Notes under the pieces: generated by a model | Database searches by the model: none | What the model saw: the letters and a program-made list of their open reading frames with translations, nothing else | What the model was told of the DNA's origin: nothing | Assembly (NCBI GenBank): GCA_030765325.1 | Contig: JAVCCT010000085.1 | Location: 1 to 6,098, forward strand | Origin: Candidatus Stygibacter frigidus | GTDB lineage: Bacteria > Cloacimonadota > Cloacimonadia > Cloacimonadales > TCS61 | Direction: 5' to 3' | DNA length: 6,098 bases | Translations under genes and position numbers: made by a program | Shown: one piece after another, positions 1 through 4,828 of the stretch | Numbering within the stretch: the first letter of the stretch is position 1 | Layout: every line of letters starts with the position of its first letter

Positions 1-39
1 CTGCAATGATATCAATTACTTAGGTTGAACAGTCTCTTA

Positions 40-72
40 GGGAGTAAATTAATGTGAGAAAGGGAGTTAATT
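40..72 (+). repeat. Pair of 11-bp near-identical direct repeats, 22 bp apart
   Basis: GGGAGTAAATT at 40-50 and GGGAGTTAATT at 62-72 match at 10 of 11 positions, and their starts are 22 bp apart, close to two helical turns. This spacing would put both copies on the same face of the DNA, as for paired operator half-sites, but the copies are short and AT-rich and could be chance. No known regulator site is recognised. Confidence 0.35.
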
Positions 73-185
73 TGTTTCTATTTGATTATATAGTGCGATA
101 GGATAGGCTTATAAAGCATATCTACTGGATTGTGAAAATAAATTATCGGAGTTGTGCCCAAGGAAAAACAAAACAACAGTTTTTT

Positions 186-230
186 TTGTTAACGCAGTGA
201 ACGATGTTAACTATGTTTACCATGTTTACT
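186..230 (+). repeat. Degenerate 9-bp tandem repeat, five units
   Basis: Five consecutive 9-mers can be laid out: TTGTTAACG, CAGTGAACG, ATGTTAACT, ATGTTTACC, ATGTTTACT. Positions 3, 4, 7 and 8 of the unit (G, T, A, C) are the same in all five, and the last three units differ at only two positions. The array follows an A-rich/T-rich stretch ending in eight T at 180-187. It may be a slippage-derived minisatellite or an array of protein-binding sites; nine bp is not a helical repeat, which weakens the operator idea. Confidence 0.5.
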
Positions 231-245
231 TATTTGGGATAGGAG

Positions 246-259
246 TACCGTTAACGGTA
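246..259. promoter_or_regulatory. Perfect 14-bp palindrome, possible operator
   Basis: TACCGTTAACGGTA is identical to its own reverse complement. Its GTTAAC core also occurs at 188-193 and 206-211 inside the adjacent 9-bp repeats, giving three copies within 68 bp. A perfect even-length palindrome is typical of a site for a homodimeric repressor. As RNA it could form only a 5-bp stem with a TTAA loop, and the nearest T-run starts about 14 bases later, so it is not a good terminator. The distance to the promoter at 451-479 is about 190 bp, so any control of that promoter would be indirect. Confidence 0.35.
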
Positions 260-308
260 TGGTAGCAGGACAGTTATTTTTTTTATCTAACGTCCATGAC
301 TCTTGTCT

Positions 309-368
309 GGGGTAGCGTTCAAAAGTCCTGACTTAGTCGTTTGATAACGGTCGCTATCTGCGCTCCCC
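309..368 (+). other. Possible structured RNA element with two competing stems
   Basis: GGGGTAGCG at 309-317 can pair with CGCTCCCC at 361-368, giving eight base pairs with one bulged T. The same left arm (GGTAGCG, 311-317) can instead pair with CGCTATC at 352-358, seven pairs including one G-U. The two stems exclude each other. No T-tract follows, so this is not a simple terminator. It lies upstream of the promoter I call at 451-479, so it would be transcribed only from a promoter further upstream or as its own small RNA. I do not recognise a known riboswitch family. Confidence 0.25.
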
Positions 369-423
369 CTGGAAATACCTGGCGGTGCACATCTAACCAG
401 GCAGTAGAAATATTCAACAATGG

Positions 424-465
424 AAGGAGACCTGCATGGTTAAGAAAGAGTTGACAATAAGATAA
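424..465 (+). other. Nine-codon reading frame with strong Shine-Dalgarno (uncertain)
   Basis: AAGGAGA at 424-430 lies five bases before an ATG at 436, and that frame (MVKKELTIR) stops with TAA at 463-465. The ribosome-binding signal is better placed than that of the first real gene. The frame overlaps the -35 box of the promoter at 451-479, so it could be translated only from transcripts starting further upstream. It may be a remnant start of a lost gene, a short leader peptide, or chance. Confidence 0.2.
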
Positions 466-479
466 ATAATAAATATAGT
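451..479 (+). promoter_or_regulatory. Probable sigma70-type promoter of the operon
   Basis: A perfect -35 box TTGACA (451-456) is followed after exactly 17 bases by TATAGT (474-479), one mismatch from TATAAT. The spacer and flanks are very AT-rich. Transcription would begin near 486, leaving a leader of about 30 bases before the first gene at 515. This is the best promoter I see in the window, and no intergenic gap inside the operon is large enough to hold another. It supports a bacterial host. Confidence 0.7.
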
Positions 480-497
480 GTTTAATGTAGAAAAAAT

Positions 498-503
498 GGA
501 GGA
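498..503 (+). promoter_or_regulatory. Ribosome-binding site of the first gene
   Basis: GGAGGA is a strong Shine-Dalgarno match. Its distance to the ATG at 515 is about 11-12 bases, longer than usual. An in-frame TAA at 512-514 directly precedes that ATG and excludes any earlier start, so the site and the stop together fix the start. Confidence 0.6.
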
Positions 504-514
504 TAACTGATTAA

Positions 515-1549
515 ATGGAAACAAAAAAATTAGGTTTAGTAGGCTGCGGACGAATATCCGGCAAGCATTTTTCGGCAATAGCACAAATAGAAGGAGCCGA
601 TATAGTATGCTGTTGTGATATAATAGAGCAAAGAGCACAAGATGCTGCGCTGGAATATGGGGTAAAATCAGTTTATACCAATTATGATACTATGTTAGAA
701 AATGAGCAACTCGATGCAATGCTGATCTGTACACCGAGTGGGATGCACCCTGAGATGGGGATCAAGGCAGCAGAAAAGGGCATTCATGTGATCACTGAGA
801 AACCCATGGGGATCAGTCTGGCAGCCGCCGATGAATTAGTGAAAGCCTGTGATGCAAATCAGGTACAGCTCTTTGTGGTAAAACAAAACAGACTTAATCC
901 TGCGATCCAGTTATTGAGGAAAGCGATTAAAAAGGGAAGATTTGGCAAAATATTCAGTTTGAATGCGACGGTGCGGTGGTCGCGTCCTCAGAATTATTAT
1001 GATCAGGCGAAGTGGCGAGGTACCTGGGAATTTGATGGTGGAGCATTTATGAATCAGGCTTCTCATTATATGGACTTGATCCAGTGGCTTGGAGGTCCTG
1101 TAGACAGTGTGATGGCAATGACAGCGACCCTTGATCATAATATAGAAACAGAAGACATGGGGACAGGGATCATCCGTTTCAGAAATGGGACACTGGGAAC
1201 TGTGGAAGTAACGATGAATATTTATCCCCGGAATCTGGAAGGTTCCATCACCGTTATGGGAAAGAATGGGACCGTAAAAATTGGCGGTATAGCGGTCAAC
1301 AAAGTTGAACATTGGGAATTTAAGGATTATGATGACGATGATAAACTTATTCAACAGTGTGACACTAATCCTACCAGTGTTTATGGATTTGGTCATCAGG
1401 GATATTTGAAAAACGTGATTGATGTACTCCATGGGATTGGAGAGCCGGAGACAGATGGAAGAGAAGGAAGAAAATCACTGGAGATAATTCTGGCTATGTA
1501 TGAATCTGCCAAAAATGGCAAGCGAGTGCCATTACCACTTAAAATTTAA
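515..1549 (+). CDS. wlbA: UDP-N-acetyl-2-amino-2-deoxyglucuronate 3-dehydrogenase (WlbA/WbpB type, Gfo/Idh/MocA family)
   Basis: This 344-residue cytoplasmic enzyme is a Gfo/Idh/MocA oxidoreductase. The N-terminal Rossmann fold shows GCGRIS (10-15) and an acidic residue after the second strand (D35) that suits NAD. EKP (95-97) supplies the usual catalytic lysine K96. The C-terminal half carries the signature block of the WlbA/WbpB subfamily, including VRWSRPQNYYDQ (153-164), WRGTWEFDGGAF (167-178) and NQASHYMD (180-187) with the likely catalytic H184, and an acidic YDDDDK stretch near 271-276. Known members oxidise C3 of the sugar in UDP-GlcNAcA, the first step toward 2,3-diacetamido uronic acids of O-antigens and capsules; a WlbC-type aminotransferase and a WlbB-type acetyltransferase normally follow, but neither is here. 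The ATG is fixed by the in-frame stop just upstream. By rough hand count, stretches of this gene reach about 50% GC, richer than the prenyltransferase downstream. The family assignment is strong; the exact substrate is inferred. Confidence 0.88.
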   Translation: METKKLGLVGCGRISGKHFSAIAQIEGADIVCCCDIIEQRAQDAALEYGVKSVYTNYDTMLENEQLDAMLICTPSGMHPEMGIKAAEKGIHVITEKPMGISLAAADELVKACDANQVQLFVVKQNRLNPAIQLLRKAIKKGRFGKIFSLNATVRWSRPQNYYDQAKWRGTWEFDGGAFMNQASHYMDLIQWLGGPVDSVMAMTATLDHNIETEDMGTGIIRFRNGTLGTVEVTMNIYPRNLEGSITVMGKNGTVKIGGIAVNKVEHWEFKDYDDDDKLIQQCDTNPTSVYGFGHQGYLKNVIDVLHGIGEPETDGREGRKSLEIILAMYESAKNGKRVPLPLKI

Positions 1550-1551
1550 GC

Positions 1552-1556
1552 GAGGT
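1552..1556 (+). promoter_or_regulatory. Ribosome-binding site that decides a TTG start
   Basis: GAGGT sits six bases before the TTG at 1563, just after the stop of the preceding gene (1547-1549). An in-frame ATG at 1500 would give 21 extra residues and a 50-base overlap with the upstream gene. I see no good Shine-Dalgarno before it, and the extra residues do not resemble the family's N-terminus. The TTG is therefore preferred. Confidence 0.75.
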
Positions 1557-1562
1557 AAAAAA

Positions 1563-2450
1563 TTGTTAGTTCAAGAGTATTTTAAAAGCAGAACAGACCT
1601 GCTGGAAGCAGGCTTGAAGGAATATTTATCAGAGAAGGATGAATATCCACAAAACCTGAATGAAGCGATGCATTATGCTGTGTTCAGTGGAGGGAAAAGG
1701 CTAAGACCAATTTTATTTTTTGCTACTTATGAGATATTGATGGGAAGAAAAAATCTCAATCGATTGAATAGGGTTTTACCTGCAGCAGTAGCCCTGGAAC
1801 TTGTGCATAACGCATCACTGGTGCATGATGATCTTCCCAGCATGGATAATTCACTGGAACGAAGGGGAAGACCTTCAGTGCACGTAAAATATAATCCTGC
1901 TACAGCGATTTTGGTTGGAGATGCTCTTATAACTAAAGCCTTTGAGGTTCTGACTGATATAAAAAACCGCAACCACGCTGTAAAAAGCATAGATGCTCTC
2001 ACCAGAGCGATTAGTACACGAGGAATGATAGGCGGTCAAGCTGTAGATTTGATCTCTCAAAACAAAAAGATCAATATTAATGTGCTCAAATACATCCACA
2101 TGAAAAAGACTGGGGCGTTATTACAGGCAGCCATGGAAATGGCATGCGTGCTGAATGACACAGAAGAAAATCTTACAATTACTTTGGGTAATTATGCTTT
2201 GAATCTGGGTCTTGCTTATCAAATAGTTGATGATGTTCTGGATGAAGTGGGAACTTATGAAGTGCTTGGCAAGGAGCCAGGTTCTGATGCTCGAGGTCAC
2301 AAAGCTACTTATCCCAGTCTTATAGGGCTTGAGAAATCTAAAAAGACAGCTGAAAAACTCCTGCGGGATTGCTATAATCTGATAAAGAACATGGATGGCA
2401 ATGAAGTATTAGTAGAATTTATAAACCAGGTGAAGGAACGCTTACCATAG
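1563..2450 (+). CDS. Polyprenyl diphosphate synthase, probably geranylgeranyl diphosphate synthase
   Basis: This is a trans-isoprenyl diphosphate synthase that joins isopentenyl diphosphate to an allylic diphosphate. From the TTG start it has 295 residues, a normal length. Motifs occur in family order: GGKRLRP (43-49), the first aspartate-rich motif DDLPSMD (89-95) followed by RRG (100-102), GDAL (119-122), GGQAVD (157-162), KTG (182-184), the second aspartate-rich motif DDVLD (223-227), and GSD plus KATYPSL (240-253). The two-residue insertion in the first motif (DDxxxxD) is the bacterial/plant type, not the usual archaeal DDxxD. The residues five and four before it are A84 and S85. E. coli farnesyl synthase IspA has a bulky Tyr at -5, so a small residue here fits a longer product such as C20 GGPP. 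The next two genes use prenyl diphosphates to make ether lipids, which supports GGPP. Product length is inferred; farnesyl or longer chains remain possible. Confidence 0.87.
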   Translation: MLVQEYFKSRTDLLEAGLKEYLSEKDEYPQNLNEAMHYAVFSGGKRLRPILFFATYEILMGRKNLNRLNRVLPAAVALELVHNASLVHDDLPSMDNSLERRGRPSVHVKYNPATAILVGDALITKAFEVLTDIKNRNHAVKSIDALTRAISTRGMIGGQAVDLISQNKKININVLKYIHMKKTGALLQAAMEMACVLNDTEENLTITLGNYALNLGLAYQIVDDVLDEVGTYEVLGKEPGSDARGHKATYPSLIGLEKSKKTAEKLLRDCYNLIKNMDGNEVLVEFINQVKERLP

Positions 2451-2454
2451 GAAG
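2449..2454 (+). promoter_or_regulatory. Ribosome-binding site for a second TTG start
   Basis: AGGAAG overlaps the stop codon of the preceding gene and lies about 9-11 bases before the TTG at 2464. An in-frame TGA at 2458-2460 rules out any earlier start. The ATG at 2457 is in another frame, so the TTG is the first possible start of the prenyltransferase. Confidence 0.65.
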
Positions 2455-2463
2455 TAATGACTA

Positions 2464-3297
2464 TTGAGTTATTTAAAAATAATCAGACCTTTTAATCTCA
2501 TATTTGTGGGTTTGTGCATTGCTTTTGGTGCTCTTTATCCAGAATACCGGATTATAGATACCTGGAAGATCATTTCTGCCATATTGTCTGGGCTTTTAAT
2601 TGCAGCAGCGGGTTATACTGTGAATGATTATTATGATATTGAAATAGACAGGATCAATAAGCCGGAAAGAGTGTTACCTTCAGGTTCCATGAAAATTAAA
2701 AGTGCTATGATTTATAGCATAATACTTTTTCTAATGGGGATCATATTTTCTTATTTCACCGGGAGCGTGCTATGTCTTTTGCTGGCTTTTATAAATTCCA
2801 TGTTTCTTTTCCTGTATGCCAGGTTTTTTAAACGGGAATTTATAATTGGCAATTTTCTGGTAGCTTATACTTCTGCTTCCTGTTTCATTTTTGGTGGAAT
2901 AGCTGGCAAAAATATTGCTAACAGTTTGATAATTGCATTTTTTGCTTTTTTCTATACTTTCCTCAGGGAGATCGTGAAGGATCTGGAAGATATTAAGGGA
3001 GATAGTCAAGCCGGAGCAAGCACTATTGCAGTACGTTGGGAAAAGAGCAAAGTTATGAATCTTTGTCTGATCCCGGTATTGGCGATAATTTCTTTTACAG
3101 CATATCTTTTTATCTGGAAGGGTCTTGGTAATTCTCAGTTCATTCTCTTACTTTTTTTTGTAATATTACCTTTACTAATATTTTTCAGGATATTATCTAC
3201 CCGAAACAGGGTGAAAATTTATAATCAGATATCACGATTAATGAAACTTGATATGCTTGTTTTATTGATCATTTTTGCTATAGGAAGATTCATATGA
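2464..3297 (+). CDS. UbiA-superfamily prenyltransferase, likely digeranylgeranylglyceryl phosphate synthase
   Basis: This 277-residue integral membrane protein has about nine hydrophobic segments (roughly 10-25, 36-53, 80-97, 100-118, 128-148, 152-167, 196-214, 223-241, 261-275), matching the UbiA fold. Both Mg/diphosphate-binding motifs are present: NDxxDxxxD at 54-62, continuing into NKPERVLPSG (65-74), and a second block REIVKDLEDIKGD (168-180) with D173, D176 and D180. The REI-KD-ED--GD form of the second motif is, from memory, typical of archaeal DGGGP synthases and less like UbiA or MenA quinone enzymes. The inferred reaction is transfer of a second geranylgeranyl chain to O2 of GGGP at the membrane. 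Its place between a GGPP-type synthase and GGGP synthase strongly supports this. The start is a TTG directly after an in-frame stop, and the 3' end overlaps the next gene by 4 nt (ATGA). Other UbiA roles (quinone, chlorophyll or heme) are less likely because no such pathway genes are nearby. Confidence 0.83.
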   Translation: MSYLKIIRPFNLIFVGLCIAFGALYPEYRIIDTWKIISAILSGLLIAAAGYTVNDYYDIEIDRINKPERVLPSGSMKIKSAMIYSIILFLMGIIFSYFTGSVLCLLLAFINSMFLFLYARFFKREFIIGNFLVAYTSASCFIFGGIAGKNIANSLIIAFFAFFYTFLREIVKDLEDIKGDSQAGASTIAVRWEKSKVMNLCLIPVLAIISFTAYLFIWKGLGNSQFILLLFFVILPLLIFFRILSTRNRVKIYNQISRLMKLDMLVLLIIFAIGRFI

Positions 3298-4046
3298 AAA
3301 TTTATAATCGTTTAGTTGAAATGTCCCATACGCAGGCTAATTATTTCTGTCTGTTAGATCCCGATAATCTTGATAAAGAAGAAGCCAGAGAATATGCTGT
3401 AAAAAGTGAAGAGAATGGAGCAGATGGTATACTGGTGGGTGGCAGTCTGATGTATCGGGACAGCTTTGAAGAGAATCTGAAAATCATCAAGGAATCGGTA
3501 AAAAACATTCCGGTGCTAATATTTCCCGGACTGTTTAATTTTGTTTCACCCTATGCTGATGCCTTGCTTTTGCTATCAGTGGTTTCCAGCAGAAATGCTC
3601 AAATGTTGATCGGGGAACAGGTGAGAGCAGCACCTTTGATAAAGAAATATGGTATTGAAGCAATAGGTACTGGATATCTGATCATTGATGGAGGTAATAA
3701 TTCTTCTGTACAATATATGAGTCACAGTATGCCTATTCCACATGCCAAAGATGATATTGCTGCTGTTCATGCGTTAGCTGCTCAATATATCGGGATGAAG
3801 CTCATCTATATGGATGCTGGCAGTGGAGCGGTAAAACCCATCTCAAACAGCATGATAACTCAGGTGAAATCAGATATTGAGATACCCCTCATTGTGGGTG
3901 GAGGCATAAAAGATCCTGAAACTGCTGCCCAGAAAGCAGCTGCTGGAGCAGATTTCGTAGTTACAGGCAATATTCTGGAAAAGGGATTTGATACCGGCTT
4001 GGTTAGGGAATTTGCCCAGGCAATCCATTTAAGCAGAAAAAAATGA
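3294..4046 (+). CDS. Geranylgeranylglyceryl phosphate synthase (GGGPS/PcrB family, group II-like)
   Basis: This soluble TIM-barrel enzyme is expected to form the ether bond between a prenyl diphosphate and sn-glycerol-1-phosphate, the committed step of archaeal lipids. The 250 residues show the family blocks in order: LDPD (21-24), GADGILVGGS (42-51), FPG (77-79), SSRN (98-101) with IGEQ (106-109), TGYLIIDGG (126-134) with the glycerol-phosphate-site Tyr 128, PIP (147-149), LIYMDAGSGA (170-179), the phosphate-binding VGGGI (201-205) and GADFVVTG (218-225). The pattern resembles group II GGGPS of some archaea and Bacteroidetes more than the short Bacillus PcrB that makes C35 heptaprenylglyceryl phosphate. 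One oddity is D174, where I expect Glu (YLEAGSGA). The ATG has AGGAAG six bases upstream (3282-3287) and overlaps the preceding stop (ATGA); the end overlaps the next gene the same way. Family assignment is firm; chain length and use of G1P are inferred. Confidence 0.9.
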   Translation: MKIYNRLVEMSHTQANYFCLLDPDNLDKEEAREYAVKSEENGADGILVGGSLMYRDSFEENLKIIKESVKNIPVLIFPGLFNFVSPYADALLLLSVVSSRNAQMLIGEQVRAAPLIKKYGIEAIGTGYLIIDGGNNSSVQYMSHSMPIPHAKDDIAAVHALAAQYIGMKLIYMDAGSGAVKPISNSMITQVKSDIEIPLIVGGGIKDPETAAQKAAAGADFVVTGNILEKGFDTGLVREFAQAIHLSRKK

Positions 4047-4828
4047 TAGATATTCATACTCACCTGCTGCCCGGAGTAGATGACGGCAGTTCAAGCATTC
4101 CGCAAACAATAGAGCAGCTTACAATAATGAGCCAGGCTGGGGTAAAAACAGTGTATCTTACCCCCCATTTTATGCGTAATTTATATCATAATGCCCATGA
4201 TGTGATCACTCCAGTTTTTAATGATCTTAAGCAGGAAGTGAAAGGATTAGATATAGAGCTTGTGTTGGGATGTGAATTTTTTATTGATAATCATGCTGCT
4301 GAAACTATCCAGCAGGAAGAACTTACCTTAGGTGACAGCAATTATGTCCTTTTTGAAAGTATGCTGCAGCAATTACCGGCAGATATTTTTGAACAGACCT
4401 ATCAATTGCAGAAAGCTGGTTATAAACTGATAATGGCACATCCGGAATGGTATACCGATATTATCCGAAAATCTGAACTTGTGGAAGATTTCCTGGTCCG
4501 TGATATATATCTTCAAATCAATGCTGGCAGTTTAATGGGGATGTATGGCAGAAATGTTCAACATACTGCTTTTAATTTGTTAGAAAAGGGATTTGTCCAT
4601 TTTATTGCTTCAGATAATCATGGTGATCAACAGGAATGTGTGCAGCAAATAGCATATCAGCTTGTATCAGAGAATTTCAGTGATAAAATTGCTGAGGAGT
4701 TATTTATAAATAACCCAGCCAGGATAGCAACTGATGATAAAATCGAATTGATCAATCACTGGAGATTACCTGCCAAACCAAAATCTATCTGGTCAATAAT
4801 TAAGACCTTTTTTACCGGTTATGAATAA
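4043..4828 (+). CDS. PHP-domain phosphoesterase of the CpsB/CapC/YwqE type
   Basis: This 261-residue protein begins directly with the PHP metal motif HTH (5-7) in a DIHTHLLPGVDDG context, the hallmark of CpsB/YwqE-type manganese-dependent protein-tyrosine phosphatases that act on bacterial tyrosine kinases controlling capsule export. Further metal ligands are visible: TPH with H42, E78 in GCEFF, H133 in AHPEW, and SDNH with D191 and H193. INAGSLMG (159-166) is also typical. No membrane segment or signal peptide is seen. Where the family usually has HPER, this protein has HPEW (W136). The Arg lost there has been implicated in catalysis in streptococcal CpsB, so the substrate may differ. No cognate tyrosine kinase is in the window. 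The start overlaps the preceding stop by ATGA with only a weak Shine-Dalgarno, so translation is probably coupled. It could instead be a phosphoesterase acting on a sugar- or lipid-phosphate of this operon. Confidence 0.8.
   Translation: MIDIHTHLLPGVDDGSSSIPQTIEQLTIMSQAGVKTVYLTPHFMRNLYHNAHDVITPVFNDLKQEVKGLDIELVLGCEFFIDNHAAETIQQEELTLGDSNYVLFESMLQQLPADIFEQTYQLQKAGYKLIMAHPEWYTDIIRKSELVEDFLVRDIYLQINAGSLMGMYGRNVQHTAFNLLEKGFVHFIASDNHGDQQECVQQIAYQLVSENFSDKIAEELFINNPARIATDDKIELINHWRLPAKPKSIWSIIKTFFTGYE

Larger units (their letters stand above)
1..514. other. Leader/intergenic region without a supportable gene
   Basis: I find no convincing coding region here on either strand. Reading frames on the + strand are broken by frequent stops, and an upstream gene could contribute at most its last few codons at the very left edge. 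What the stretch does hold is listed separately: a near-repeat at 40-72, a 9-bp tandem repeat at 186-230, a 14-bp palindrome at 246-259, a possible long-range RNA stem at 309-368, a tiny reading frame with a good Shine-Dalgarno at 424-465, and the probable promoter of the operon at 451-479. The unusual length of the leader, compared with the very tight packing of the genes behind it, fits a regulatory or recombination boundary at the front of the operon. Confidence 0.7.

Noticed and set aside
167..190. AACAAAA...TTTTGTT with a run of eight T as an intrinsic terminator
   Set aside because: The possible stem is only A-T and T-A pairs plus one C-G, too weak for a terminator hairpin, and no upstream gene end is seen in the window.
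107..265. Open stretch of about 52 codons containing a repeating Val-Asn/Val-Tyr pattern
   Set aside because: It has no ATG or ribosome-binding site near its beginning. The amino-acid pattern is simply the 9-bp DNA repeat read in frame.
378..401. CCTGG/CCAGG hairpin before the promoter
   Set aside because: It has only five pairs with a 14-base loop and no T-tract, which is easily chance.
1..514. tRNA, CRISPR array or insertion-sequence ends
   Set aside because: I found no cloverleaf with a TTC loop, no regularly spaced 25-40 bp repeats, and no terminal inverted repeats or transposase fragment.
414..638. A 74-codon frame on the - strand across the leader and first gene start
   Set aside because: It is low-complexity, rich in Leu/Ile/Phe from reverse-reading AT-rich DNA, overlaps the promoter and the first gene, and has no supporting motif.
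1325..1345. A DYDDDDK stretch in the WlbA-like protein that resembles a FLAG/enteropeptidase tag
   Set aside because: It lies in the middle of the domain, not at an end, and as I recall an acidic DDDDK stretch at this place is normal in the WlbA/WbpB subfamily. It is not an engineered tag or vector contamination.
911..1432. A 173-codon open frame on the - strand
   Set aside because: It is fully antisense to the well-supported oxidoreductase, has no recognisable motif, and is explained as a shadow frame.
1500..1562. ATG at 1500 as start of the prenyl synthase
   Set aside because: It would add 21 residues unlike the family, overlap the upstream gene by 50 nt, and lacks a good ribosome-binding site. 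TTG at 1563 has GAGGT six bases upstream.
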